Shown here piece after piece: positions 6,690-17,769 of a DNA stretch of 17,769 bases. Under the pieces are notes generated by a model. It was not told the DNA's origin, ran no database searches, and saw only the letters and a program-made list of their open reading frames with translations. Each line of letters begins with the position of its first letter. Within the stretch, counting starts at the first letter, position 1. The DNA is from Betaproteobacteria bacterium (lineage in GTDB: Bacteria > Pseudomonadota > Gammaproteobacteria > Burkholderiales > Burkholderiaceae). The stretch lies in the NCBI GenBank assembly GCA_009783065.1, contig WRHV01000019.1, positions 1 through 17,769 on the forward strand, given 5' to 3'. Position numbers and translations under genes: made by a program.

Positions 6690-7777
6690 TGGAACGGCCA
6701 TTCAACTTTTCAGGGGGACCCGCTGCATTGCCTGAAACGGTATTGCAGCAGGCGGCTGCTGAAATGCTTGACTGGCGCGGCCGAGGCATATCGGTGATGG
6801 AGATGAGCCACCGAAGCGCCGATTTTGAATCCATTTTAGCGCAGGCGGAAAGTGATTTGCGCATGTTGCTGGCTGTGCCGGATTCGTACCGGATTTTGTT
6901 TGTCCAGGCTAGCCCGACAGCCTTAAATGCGATTGTCCCCATGAATCTTGCCGGCAGAACCGGAAAGCCGGCCACGATTGATTTTGTCCATACGGGCGTT
7001 TGGTCTGGCAAGTCACTGGCTGAAGCTGAAAAGTATGCGCATGTGAATGTGGCGGCGTCATCCGAACGTGAAAACTTCACGTTGATTCCTTCCCCGGATG
7101 CCTGGCGTTTGACGGCGGATGCGGCCTATGTGCATATTTGCAGCAATGAGACGATTAACGGGACTGCATTCTTTTTTACGCCGGATACCGGTTCTGTTCC
7201 GCTGGTTGCGGATATGTCGTCAGATATACTTTCGCGCGTGCTGAATGTAGAAGAATACGGCTTGATTTTTGCCGGTGCGCAGAAAAATATGGGGATGGCG
7301 GGTGTCTCAGTCGTGATTGTCCGTGATGATTTGATTGGCCACGCGTTGCCGTTTTGCCCGTCTGTCTATGATTTCGGGAATCTGGCTCAACACCGTTCGC
7401 TGTTTAATACGCCGCCCGTTTATGCTATTTATATATGCGGACTGGTTTTCCAGTGGCTGAAAGAGCAGGGCGGTGTTGCGGTCATGGAGCAGGCGGCTCT
7501 TAGGAAATCAGCGCTTCTTTATGATTGTATTGATGCGAGCAGCCTATATGTTAATCGGGTTGCCGGGTTTTGCCGATCCCGTATGAATGTGCCGTTTTTC
7601 CTCCAGGATGATGCCTTAAATGAGCGATTTCTTGCCGGTGCGGCGCAAAACGGGCTTTTGCAGTTAAAAGGCCATCGTTCGCTGGGCGGCATGCGTGCTT
7701 CACTTTATAATGCCATGCCGGTTGCCGGCGTGGAAAAACTGGTTTCCTATATGCGCGAATTTGAGCGCATCCATTAA
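6686..7777 (+). CDS. serC: Phosphoserine aminotransferase
   Basis: A 363-residue class V PLP aminotransferase that converts 3-phosphohydroxypyruvate and glutamate to phosphoserine, and in many bacteria also acts in pyridoxal phosphate synthesis. The order is normal: [11 protein letters not shown] (6-16), VMEMSHRS (38-44), [10 protein letters not shown] (153-162), the aspartate of VADMSSD (D176), the Schiff-base lysine K200 in [19 protein letters not shown] (240-249) and [12 protein letters not shown] near the end. Odd point: the loop after strand 'RILFVQ' is normally Q-G-G-A-S/T or H-G-G-G-R and contacts the cofactor phosphate; here it is Q-A-S-P-T (74-78), and SAGP is SGGP. The frame is uninterrupted and the length normal, so it is probably active. 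The start overlaps the gyrA stop as ATGA. Confidence 0.95.
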   Translation: MMERPFNFSGGPAALPETVLQQAAAEMLDWRGRGISVMEMSHRSADFESILAQAESDLRMLLAVPDSYRILFVQASPTALNAIVPMNLAGRTGKPATIDFVHTGVWSGKSLAEAEKYAHVNVAASSERENFTLIPSPDAWRLTADAAYVHICSNETINGTAFFFTPDTGSVPLVADMSSDILSRVLNVEEYGLIFAGAQKNMGMAGVSVVIVRDDLIGHALPFCPSVYDFGNLAQHRSLFNTPPVYAIYICGLVFQWLKEQGGVAVMEQAALRKSALLYDCIDASSLYVNRVAGFCRSRMNVPFFLQDDALNERFLAGAAQNGLLQLKGHRSLGGMRASLYNAMPVAGVEKLVSYMREFERIH

Positions 7778-7847
7778 ATCCGGCAGCATATTTCGGTGAA
7801 GAATCGTTTTGTAATGCAAAATAATGACATACAATGCTTTATTGCTT

Positions 7848-7866
7848 TCCTGTCAAAAAGACAGGA
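7848..7866 (+). other. Hairpin and candidate promoter region between serC and pheA
   Basis: The 159-bp serC-pheA gap is the largest inside the run. It holds a perfect 7-bp stem TCCTGTC-aaaaa-GACAGGA (7848-7866) without a T-run. A TACAAT at 7830-7835 and a TTGACT at 7894-7899 could belong to an internal promoter, but neither has a good partner at the right spacing. Processing, attenuation or an internal start are all possible. Confidence 0.35.
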
Positions 7867-7936
7867 TAGGATGCCAGGCTGGCTAAACTTGGCTTGACTA
7901 TGAATTTTTTAACTTATTCTTTTTGGCTGCCGGATT

Positions 7937-9010
7937 ATGGAAAAAGAACTCAAATCATTACGTGACCAGATTGACGTGATCGATGCGCAATTGCTTGGTC
8001 TTTTAAACCAGCGCGCCAGGCTGGCGCAGGATGTGGGCAAAGTGAAGGCTGACAGGGATTTGCCGGTTTTCAGGCCTGAACGTGAGGCACAGATATTAAG
8101 CATGCTTGCCGAACGCAATAAAGGGCCGATGGCAACGGAGAATATGCAGACGATTTATCGTGAGATCATGTCTGCCTGCCGCGCACTGGAAAAGCGGATC
8201 AGTGTCGCTTGCCTGGGGCCGGCAGGAACGTATTCCGAACAGGCAGCTTATGACTATTTCGGTAGTGCGATTGATGTTGTGCCTTGTCCAACGATAGATG
8301 AGGTTTTCCGGTCGGCTGAAGCGGGAACCACGGATTTTGGCATTGTGCCGATCGAAAATTCATCAGAAGGCGCTATTAACCGCACGCTTGACCTTCTCAT
8401 GCAGACACCATTGACCATCATCGGGGAGCTGGCGCTTTCAATTAATCACAGCCTGATGACCCTGACCGGGACGATGGACGGCGTTCACACCGTCTGTGCG
8501 CATTCACAGGCGCTGGCCCAATGCCAGAACTGGTTAAGCCAGAATTATCCGCATGTCCTCCGCCATGCCGTTTCATCCAATGGCGAGGCGGCATTGATTG
8601 CCAGCAAGGATAAGGGAATCGCCGCGATTGCCGGTGAGCGGGCCGGCGAACACTATGGCTTGCAGGTGGTGAGTGCGCATATCCAGGATGATCCGCAAAA
8701 CCGGACCCGTTTTGCCGTTATCGGTCATCAGAAGACCGAGCCCAGCTTCATGGACCAGACATCCATCGTCCTGTCTGTCCAGAATAGGCCTGGTGCTGTT
8801 TATCGTCTGCTTGAACCGCTCGATAAACACGGTGTTTCGATGGCACGTTTTGAGTCGCGTCCTGCCCGTACTGGCAACTGGGAATACTATTTCTTTGTTG
8901 ACCTGATCGGTCACGCGAAGGAAGAAAAAATGGCAGCGGCGCTTAAGGATCTCCGCGAGCGGGCGGCTTATTTCAAAATTTTGGGCTCTTATCCCATGGC
9001 CATTGAATAA
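7937..9010 (+). CDS. pheA: Bifunctional chorismate mutase / prephenate dehydratase (P-protein)
   Basis: A 357-residue fusion. Residues 1-85 are an AroQ-type chorismate mutase (LRDQIDVIDAQLLGLLNQRARLAQDVGKVK). Residues 88-265 are prephenate dehydratase, with GPAGTYSEQAA (94-104), VPIENSSEGAINRTLDLL (137-154) and the catalytic NRTRF motif (T257). Residues 275-350 are an ACT regulatory domain with RPGAVYRLL and ESRP (306-309), the phenylalanine-binding signature, so feedback inhibition by Phe is expected. It makes phenylpyruvate from chorismate via prephenate. The domain plan matches betaproteobacterial and pseudomonad PheA. The ribosome site before ATG 7937 is weak, but homology starts here. 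hisC follows after 28 bases. Confidence 0.97.
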   Translation: MEKELKSLRDQIDVIDAQLLGLLNQRARLAQDVGKVKADRDLPVFRPEREAQILSMLAERNKGPMATENMQTIYREIMSACRALEKRISVACLGPAGTYSEQAAYDYFGSAIDVVPCPTIDEVFRSAEAGTTDFGIVPIENSSEGAINRTLDLLMQTPLTIIGELALSINHSLMTLTGTMDGVHTVCAHSQALAQCQNWLSQNYPHVLRHAVSSNGEAALIASKDKGIAAIAGERAGEHYGLQVVSAHIQDDPQNRTRFAVIGHQKTEPSFMDQTSIVLSVQNRPGAVYRLLEPLDKHGVSMARFESRPARTGNWEYYFFVDLIGHAKEEKMAAALKDLRERAAYFKILGSYPMAIE

Positions 9011-9038
9011 TTGTTATTAACAGGAATCCATCAAACGC

Positions 9039-10145
9039 ATGTCAAAACGATTCGGGCCGGAATATGTCCGTGCCATTGCACCGTACCAGGCGGGTAAACC
9101 CATTTCTGAGGTTGCGCGTGAATTTGGTCTGGATGAGGCTGATATTATCAAGCTGGCTTCCAATGAAAACCCGCTGGGGATGCCAAAATCCGCCAAAAAG
9201 GCGATGATGGATGTCATGTCCCAGGGCGGGCGTTATCCTGATGCCAACGGATTTGAGTTGAAGGCGGTATTGTCACAGCATTATGGCGTGCCGGAAAACT
9301 GGATTACATTGGGCAATGGCAGTAATGATATTTTAGAGCTGGCGGCCCATGCGCTTGTCCGTCCCGGCGAGGCGGTCGTGTATGCGCAATATTCTTTTGC
9401 GGTTTACCCATTGGCGACGCAGGCTGTAGGCGGCAGAGGCATCACGGTGCCGGCCAAAAATTACGGACATGACCTGGCGGCCATGCAAAAAGCGATTACT
9501 CCGGATACCAGGCTGATATTCATCGCCAATCCCAATAATCCGACCGGCACTTTCCTTTCGCCTGCTGAAATCGAGGCTTTTTTAGAAGCGGTTCCAAAAG
9601 AGGTTGTCGTTGTGCTGGATGAAGCTTATAACGAATATCTTGATCCCCATTTGCAGTATGAATCAATAGATTGGGCGAAAAAGTTTCCCAATTTGCTGAT
9701 TTCACGCACCTTTTCAAAGGTTTATGGCCTTGCCGGCCTGCGGATTGGTTTTGGCATTGCGCAACCGGAAGTGACGGATTTGCTCAATCGGATCCGGCAG
9801 CCATTCAATGTAAATTCACTGGCGCAGGCTGCCGCTATTGCGGTTTTGGATGACAAAGCTTTTCTTGAAAAAAGCGCCAGGCTCAATGCGGAGGGTTATC
9901 GCCAGTTGACGCAAGCGTTTGATGAAATGAAGCTGGAATATGTGCCGTCTTATGGCAATTTTGTGCTGGTGCGTGTTGGCGATGATGATGAAGCGGGAGC
10001 TAGAGTGAATGTGGCTTTGCTGAAAAAAGGCATTATTGTCCGGCCGGTTGGCGGGTATGAATTGCCGAAATGGCTGCGGATCACCATCGGGTTGCCTGAA
10101 GAAAATGCCGCTGTCATCCGCGCGCTCAAGGAAGTGTTGATCTGA
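9039..10145 (+). CDS. hisC: Histidinol-phosphate / aromatic aminotransferase
   Basis: A 368-residue class I/II PLP aminotransferase of the HisC family. Visible are KLASNENPLG (38-47), YPDANGFELK (66-75), NPNNPTG (164-170) with the cofactor-contacting asparagine, LDEAYNEY (193-200), the Schiff-base lysine K227 in SRTFSKVYGLAGLRIGFG, and R235. The family transaminates imidazole-acetol phosphate in histidine synthesis. Sitting between pheA and tyrA and far from his genes, this copy more likely transaminates phenylpyruvate, hydroxyphenylpyruvate or prephenate, as inferred for the second hisC of many Betaproteobacteria. AGGAA at 9022-9026 is the nearest ribosome site, rather distant from ATG 9039. 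Confidence 0.93.
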   Translation: MSKRFGPEYVRAIAPYQAGKPISEVAREFGLDEADIIKLASNENPLGMPKSAKKAMMDVMSQGGRYPDANGFELKAVLSQHYGVPENWITLGNGSNDILELAAHALVRPGEAVVYAQYSFAVYPLATQAVGGRGITVPAKNYGHDLAAMQKAITPDTRLIFIANPNNPTGTFLSPAEIEAFLEAVPKEVVVVLDEAYNEYLDPHLQYESIDWAKKFPNLLISRTFSKVYGLAGLRIGFGIAQPEVTDLLNRIRQPFNVNSLAQAAAIAVLDDKAFLEKSARLNAEGYRQLTQAFDEMKLEYVPSYGNFVLVRVGDDDEAGARVNVALLKKGIIVRPVGGYELPKWLRITIGLPEENAAVIRALKEVLI

Positions 10146-10164
10146 ACATATATGGCAGAGTAAC

Positions 10165-11049
10165 GTGACCCTTTTTCATCATATCCTTATTTTCGGAGTG
10201 GGCCTTATTGGCGGTTCACTTTCTCTTGCGCTGAGAAAATCCGGCTATACCGGAAAAATAACAGGGATTGATCGTAACGAGCAGGCATTGAGGCGGGCCT
10301 TGCAGCTTGGCCTCATTGACGAGGTAACGGCATCGGTGGAGGCGGCGGTAAGCAAGGCCGATCTCATACTGATTGCGGCGCCGGTTGCACAGACAGGCCC
10401 TATTTTGGCATCAATCAAGCCTTATCTTCAGGAAGCCGCTATTGTCACTGATGTGGGCAGTACCAAATCAAATGTGGTGGCCGCAGCATACAGGGAACTG
10501 GGCGAGAAGGTGGGCTGTTTTATCCCGGCGCATCCTATCGCAGGCAGGGAAATGAATGGGCCGGACGCGGCAGTGGATGACCTGTTTGTCGGGAAAAAAC
10601 TGGTTATGACGCCTTTGCCGGAAAATGCCGAAGGCGATGTGGAGAAAGTGGCGGCGATGTGGAAACAATGCCATGCCATTATTCATTTTCTGTCGCCGCA
10701 GGATCATGATACCGTCTTTGCCCTGGTTAGTCATTTGCCTCATTTGCTGTCTTATGCGTTGGTCGACCAGGTGGCGCGTCATCCGAATGCCGCTTTGATG
10801 TTTGAGTATGCCGCCAGCGGATTTCGTGACTTTACGCGGATTGCCGGGGCTTCTCCGGAAATGTGGCGCGATATTTCGATGGCGAACAAAGACCATCTGC
10901 TGTCTGAGCTGGATGGTTATCTGGCGGAACTGGGCCAGTTGCGCAACATGCTGGCGTCAGGCGATGCTTTGGGTCTGGAAGCGGTTTATACCCATGCGCA
11001 ACAGGCGCGACTCAACTGGATGGCAGCGATTGAAGCGGCGGAAAAATAG
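10165..11049 (+). CDS. tyrA: Prephenate (arogenate) dehydrogenase
   Basis: A 294-residue TyrA-family enzyme without a fused chorismate mutase. It has an N-terminal dinucleotide-binding fold ([19 protein letters not shown]11-G17) with Asp36 at the end of the second strand, favouring NAD over NADP, then VTDVGSTKS (95-102), the substrate motif PAHPIAGRE (121-129) and [11 protein letters not shown] (189-199), followed by the helical dimerisation domain. It oxidatively decarboxylates prephenate (or arogenate) towards tyrosine. The start is GTG 10165, supported by GGCAGAG just upstream; the ATG at 10152 hits a stop after three codons. It begins 19 bases after hisC, and aroA starts 8 bases after its stop. 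Confidence 0.95.
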   Translation: MTLFHHILIFGVGLIGGSLSLALRKSGYTGKITGIDRNEQALRRALQLGLIDEVTASVEAAVSKADLILIAAPVAQTGPILASIKPYLQEAAIVTDVGSTKSNVVAAAYRELGEKVGCFIPAHPIAGREMNGPDAAVDDLFVGKKLVMTPLPENAEGDVEKVAAMWKQCHAIIHFLSPQDHDTVFALVSHLPHLLSYALVDQVARHPNAALMFEYAASGFRDFTRIAGASPEMWRDISMANKDHLLSELDGYLAELGQLRNMLASGDALGLEAVYTHAQQARLNWMAAIEAAEK

Positions 11050-11057
11050 GAAAAAGC

Positions 11058-12383
11058 ATGATGAAATACCCGCGTTATATTGATTTGTTACCGGCTTTTA
11101 AAGCAGAAGGGACTATCCGCCTGCCAGGGTCCAAGAGTATCTCAAACCGGACATTGCTTTTGGCTGCGCTGGCAGAAGGGAAAACGGAAATCAAGGATTT
11201 GCTGTCGTCCGATGATACGCTGGTTATGCTGCAGGCGTTGCAGCAGCTTGGCGTGAAATGGAAACAGCAAGGCGTTTCGCAGGAATATGAAGTAGAGGGC
11301 ACCAAAGGCGTGTTGCCCAATACCCATGCTGAACTATACATGGGCAATGCGGGTACCGCTATCCGGCCGTTGACGGCTGCGTTAGCTGTATTGGGCGGGG
11401 ATTTTACGCTTCGCGGCGTGCCGCGCATGCATGAACGGCCCATTGGCGATCTGGTTGATGCGCTCAATGAAGCAGGCGCCCGGATCGAATATACCGGAGA
11501 GCCGGGCTATCCGCCGCTGCATATCCATACAGGCCATATTCATGCGCATGAATTGCGTGTCAACGGCCAGGTATCAAGTCAATTCCTCACGGCGCTTTTA
11601 ATGGCGGCGCCGCTGATGGCTCGCAAGCACGATGTCACGATCCATGTCGTGGGCGAATTGATTTCCAAGCCTTATATTGAAATTACCCTTAACATGATGC
11701 GCCAGTTTGGCGTGGAAATTGAACAGGATGGCTGGAAATCCTTTACGCTCAAAAAAGGCCAGGCCTACCGGAGTCCGGGTGTCGTTCATGTGGAAGGCGA
11801 TGCCTCGTCGGCATCTTATTTTCTGGCCGCTGGCGCTATTGCTCAAGGTCCGGTTCGTGTGGAGGGAATCGGGAGCACCAGTATTCAGGGTGATGTCCGG
11901 TTTGCGGAGACGCTAAAGCAGATGGGCGCCGGCATCACTTATGGCGATAACTGGATTGAAGCCCGTTCCAACGGGGTGCTCAAAGCGATTGATGATGATT
12001 TTAATCTCATTCCAGATGCTGCCATGACTGTCGCCATGCTGGCGTTGCATGCGGATGGCACCAGTACCTTGCGCAATATCGGCAGCTGGCGGGTCAAGGA
12101 AACAGACCGGATTGCGGCGATGGCGGCAGAATTACGGAAAGTGGGCGCGATTGTTGAGGAAGGCCCGGACTGGTTGCGTATCACGCCGCCTGAAGCCATG
12201 CAGCCGGCTGAAATTAATACTTACGATGATCATCGCATGGCCATGTGTTTTTCGCTGGCGTCACTGGATGGCGCCAGGCTAAAAGGCGCACGCATCCGGA
12301 TTAACGATCCTGGCGCTGTTGCCAAAACTTTCCCGGAATATTTCCAGGTCTTTGCCAAGGTCGTGCATCGAAAATCGTCCTGA
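11058..12383 (+). CDS. aroA: 3-phosphoshikimate 1-carboxyvinyltransferase (EPSP synthase)
   Basis: A 441-residue class I EPSP synthase that condenses shikimate 3-phosphate with phosphoenolpyruvate, the penultimate step to chorismate. Motifs are [18 protein letters not shown] (K26, S27, R31), [17 protein letters not shown] (94-110), [15 protein letters not shown], the catalytic aspartate of [17 protein letters not shown] and YDDHRMAM. The G-N-A-G-T-A-x-R-P loop is of the glyphosate-sensitive class I type. The product feeds chorismate synthase and then PheA and TyrA next door. There are two adjacent ATGs (11058, 11061), with AGGAA upstream. In most Burkholderiales cmk, rpsA and ihfB follow; here they do not. 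Confidence 0.97.
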   Translation: MMKYPRYIDLLPAFKAEGTIRLPGSKSISNRTLLLAALAEGKTEIKDLLSSDDTLVMLQALQQLGVKWKQQGVSQEYEVEGTKGVLPNTHAELYMGNAGTAIRPLTAALAVLGGDFTLRGVPRMHERPIGDLVDALNEAGARIEYTGEPGYPPLHIHTGHIHAHELRVNGQVSSQFLTALLMAAPLMARKHDVTIHVVGELISKPYIEITLNMMRQFGVEIEQDGWKSFTLKKGQAYRSPGVVHVEGDASSASYFLAAGAIAQGPVRVEGIGSTSIQGDVRFAETLKQMGAGITYGDNWIEARSNGVLKAIDDDFNLIPDAAMTVAMLALHADGTSTLRNIGSWRVKETDRIAAMAAELRKVGAIVEEGPDWLRITPPEAMQPAEINTYDDHRMAMCFSLASLDGARLKGARIRINDPGAVAKTFPEYFQVFAKVVHRKSS

Positions 12384-12389
12384 CAGTCA

Positions 12390-12410
12390 GACAGGTTTGA
12401 CCTGTTTTCT
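12390..12410 (+). terminator. Probable terminator after aroA
   Basis: A short stem ACAGGT-ttg-ACCTGT (12391-12405) runs directly into TTTTCTTGTCTT seven bases after the aroA stop. The stem is only 6-7 bp, so it is probably a moderate terminator closing the gyrA-aroA run. Confidence 0.6.
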
Positions 12411-12454
12411 TGTCTTGTTGTGCCAATGCATTGACTAGCCATAAGGAGGGTATT

Positions 12455-12913
12455 ATGCGTTTTCGATTTTTTCTTCGTTTCCTTGCCATTGCTTTTGCGT
12501 TGACACTTGCGGTACTTGCAGGTCGGGGGTATCTGCTAGAGGAAAAAGTGGAAAAGCCGGCGAAAGTGGTTTCAGCTTCAACCAGTCCTCAGCCGGGAAC
12601 GTATCTCAGGGAAGGCGGTTCCGGGGAGCTGGTTATTTCAAAGGATACAGGCGGTGATCTCGCTTTTACCCTGAAAACCAAAGATGCAAATGGCGATGCC
12701 TGCACCCTGGATGGTGTGATGCAGGCAGGAAAAGCGGTTTTGCGCGATAAGGATGGAAAAGAGGGTTGCACCATCACTTTCACTTCCCGTGAAAACGGTG
12801 TGGAGGTACAGGCGGCGGATGAAAAAGCCGACAATAAAAACGGATTGTGCCGTTATGACTGCAAGGCGGGCGTATCATTCAGTGGGCTGTATCTGAAATC
12901 GCCATCCAGCTAA
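12455..12913 (+). CDS. Small exported protein of unknown function
   Basis: 152 residues. Residues 1-22 (RFRFFLRFLAIAFALTLAVLA) form a positively charged, strongly hydrophobic N-terminus: a signal peptide or single membrane anchor with the rest in the periplasm. There is no lipobox cysteine. The body (about 47-150) looks like one small beta-rich domain (PGTYLREGGSGELVIS, FTLKTKDANG, ITFTSRENGVEV) with four cysteines at 83, 105, 132 and 136, likely two disulfides, ending in GLCRYDCKAGVSFSGLYLK. The pattern recalls the small domains attached to lysozyme-inhibitor-like proteins, but I do not assign a family. ATG 12455 is chosen because AAGGAGGG (12443-12450) is five bases before it; the frame is open upstream but without a ribosome site. 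It occupies the place where cmk normally lies. Confidence 0.8.
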   Translation: MRFRFFLRFLAIAFALTLAVLAGRGYLLEEKVEKPAKVVSASTSPQPGTYLREGGSGELVISKDTGGDLAFTLKTKDANGDACTLDGVMQAGKAVLRDKDGKEGCTITFTSRENGVEVQAADEKADNKNGLCRYDCKAGVSFSGLYLKSPSS

Positions 12914-12965
12914 GAGCGGGATGTAATCGAATCAAAAGAATGGCCGCAAGGCACTTGCTGTCTTC

Positions 12966-12996
12966 AAGCCGGCGCTGGAACAGTGCAAACCGGCTT
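12966..12996 (+). other. Strong hairpin downstream of the small exported protein
   Basis: AAGCCG...CGGCTT encloses GCGCTG-gaa-CAGTGC, with a 4-nt bulge on one side. No T-run follows (AAAACGG), so it is not a canonical terminator, but it may protect or end the upstream transcript. Confidence 0.4.
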
Positions 12997-13440
12997 AAAA
13001 CGGATGGCATAGGAAAGGGCCAGTTGGAAATGGTTTTGCCGTTATCAGGCCTATCAAGATGTTTTTGAGCTTTATCCCGACGATATGCAAAAAAGATAAG
13101 GACATAAAAGTCTACGGCAATGCTTCGACCGACAGCGTTGCCTATTTCGCCATGCTTTTTTCTGCGTGCCTGAGTCTTTTGCTGTATGACATGGCGGAAA
13201 AGGCAGCTTCATAAAAGAAAAGCAGTCGTTTCCATTTTTGATTCTTTTTATCTTTTGGGCGGCCTCACCCTTGCCATATCCCAAAGTACCCGCGCATGAT
13301 TCAAAATAAGCATTCTTATAAATGACCAGGTATCCTGAAAAACAGGAAATAATTACTGCTTGCCGTTTCATATTGTTCTTGATAAAATGGGAACCCCTTC
13401 GGAAAAAGAGAAGGAAAAAACTTGTTATAGGCAAAGTTAA
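12997..13440. other. Gene-free stretch, possibly decayed coding DNA
   Basis: No convincing gene. Two short plus-strand segments have coding-like composition: one reading YQDVFELYPDDMQKR before a stop at about 13097, and one reading KVYGNASTDSVAYFAMLFSA up to a stop at about 13213, in different frames. The 120-codon minus-strand frame across 13072-13434 lacks a ribosome site and resembles nothing I know. The region may be a pseudogene remnant. Confidence 0.3.
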
Positions 13441-13498
13441 AAAATCTCTTTTTTACCTGTTAAATTCAATTAAATTTGAAAAAGAGTAAAAAAGGGTA

Positions 13499-13527
13499 TT
13501 GACGTTGGGGTTAATAAGTTGGATAAT
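13499..13527 (+). promoter_or_regulatory. rRNA operon promoter
   Basis: TTGACG (13499-13504), a 17-bp spacer and GATAAT (13522-13527) form a near-consensus sigma-70 promoter. The preceding ~60 bases are very A/T-rich with A and T tracts, as in an UP element. It lies 240 bases before 16S. Confidence 0.8.
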
Positions 13528-13769
13528 CTCATTTCTGTGCTGACGGCAAACAAAACGCTTTGCGGCTGGTGCGGGTGTAGTAAGAGATAAGTGTTAAGAA
13601 AAGTTCTTTAAAAACAAAGACAGATGATAAGTGTGGGCGTTTGTTGGATCTTGAGCAAGAAACCAAGAAGAAGTAAACGTTCACAAAAAAAGCAGTAAGG
13701 TTAAAAAAATAACCTTGTCAGTAAATTGAGTGAGCGAGCAGTAGCAATACTGCGAACCAAAAAGAGATT
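13528..13769 (+). promoter_or_regulatory. rRNA leader with boxA and processing hairpins
   Basis: The transcribed leader carries a boxA-like antitermination signal GTTCTTTAAAAAC (13603-13615), followed by GATAAGTGTGGGCG, a pattern typical of betaproteobacterial rrn leaders. Two perfect hairpins follow: AAGGTTA-a6-TAACCTT (13697-13716) and GCAGTA-GCAA-TACTGC (13738-13753), the second capped by a stable GNRA tetraloop just before the mature 16S 5' end. These mark the operon start as native to the Burkholderiales host. Confidence 0.65.
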
Positions 13770-15301
<1,532 letters not shown>

Positions 15302-15919
15302 CTATGGAGAAAGTGAATAAAAGGCTGAGACCTTTGTCCACGCAGGACAGGAAAACAAAAGCGGAGCCGAAGCCGATAAGGGATGTTTTTCCCCGTTCGG
15401 ATTTGGTGGAGCGTTGCTTTCCTGGCCGGAGTAAGGTCGAAGCTGGATTGGAAACAATCCTATTCATATCAAGTTTTGCTTGTCATCTGTTCTGTTTAGT
15501 TTTGGAAGAATTTCTTCCTAACCTGGAGCGAAGCTCCGAGGCAAAGCCATCCGGCTTTTCCCTCTGACTTCCGATTTCCAGACCGTCGATCTTTGAAAAC
15601 TAGATATCTTCTTATATAGAAGCCTGTTCCGATATGATGAGTGTCGGGCAGGATGTATGAAACATTTATTGTTCCATACAACAGACGTTGATTCCACTGT
15701 CGATGGTGGATAGACAAAAACTTTCAAAAGAAGCGAACGCCGATTTTGAAAAGGTCCCATACCAGGTACGGCAGCCGCCAACCCTGCAAAAAGGATTTTT
15801 TCAAAAGAAGCAAGCAGAGCGAGGAAGCGAAGCGCCGAAGACTCGGAGCGGACTAAACGTCCGTGAGAATCGGAAGTGGTTCGGTGACGAAGCTATGCGC
15901 CGCTAATTTTGAAAAAATA
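15302..15919 (+). other. 16S-23S internal transcribed spacer without tRNA genes
   Basis: 618 bases. No tRNA-Ile or tRNA-Ala cloverleaf is visible, although these are nearly always present in betaproteobacterial spacers. It holds a GATCTTTGAAAACTAGAT segment (15588 onward), the boxA-like stretch typical of Firmicutes spacers, and small hairpins such as GGAGC-gaa-GCTCC (about 15524-15536) and AAGCC-atcc-GGCTT (15544-15557). Open frames here are chance. Confidence 0.75.

Positions 15920-17769
<1,850 letters not shown>

Noticed and set aside
13072..13434. 120-codon minus-strand open frame
   Set aside because: No ribosome site, no recognisable domain, Arg/Cys-rich tail typical of a chance frame in gene-poor DNA.
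15543..15557. AAGCC-atcc-GGCTTTTCCC in the spacer as a terminator
   Set aside because: The stem is only 5 bp and the T-run short, and termination inside an rrn spacer is implausible.

Overview
The window reads as a chromosomal segment of a Burkholderiales bacterium of roughly 50% GC. Oxalobacteraceae (Oxalobacter-like) is favoured and Sutterellaceae is the main alternative. The grounds are the gyrA-serC-pheA-hisC-tyrA-aroA block, the divergent ompA-ubiG-gph block, and a 16S gene whose first ~1,400 nt look betaproteobacterial. A pyruvate:ferredoxin oxidoreductase tail at the left edge fits an anaerobic, gut-type lifestyle.

Layout. 2-304 is the C-terminus of a NifJ-type oxidoreductase with its terminator. 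366-845 is an AT-rich patch holding a 43-codon ORF of unknown identity and an orphan inverted repeat, and it ends at a junction. 846-1160 is a headless 3' fragment of metK, convergent with gph. On the minus strand ompA, then ubiG and gph, are separated by a 182-bp fully palindromic, MITE-like element (2704-2885) sitting between the ompA terminator and the probable ubiG promoter. After a 480-bp divergent intergenic region, 4035-12383 is a tight plus-strand run: gyrA overlaps serC by 4 nt, then pheA, hisC, tyrA (GTG start) and aroA. Together pheA, hisC, tyrA and aroA make chorismate precursors and convert chorismate to Phe and Tyr; serC supplies serine and possibly pyridoxal phosphate. The cmk-rpsA-ihfB genes that usually follow aroA in this order are absent. 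Instead there is one small exported protein (12455-12913), ~600 bp without convincing genes, and an rRNA operon.

The rRNA operon is the oddest part. Promoter, leader and 16S up to about 15170 are betaproteobacterial. The last ~130 nt of 16S, the tRNA-less spacer and the 23S (15920 to the window end) look Firmicutes/Clostridia-like. The switch lies in the universally conserved block near E. coli 16S position 1400. The simplest explanation is a metagenomic assembly chimera; a real inter-phylum recombinant operon would be remarkable and needs read-level proof. Other points: Ala at GyrA position 83, an altered phosphate-binding loop in SerC, and a one-base gap in a universal 16S segment.

All identifications were made by reading the sequence from memory of the families; no database search was run.
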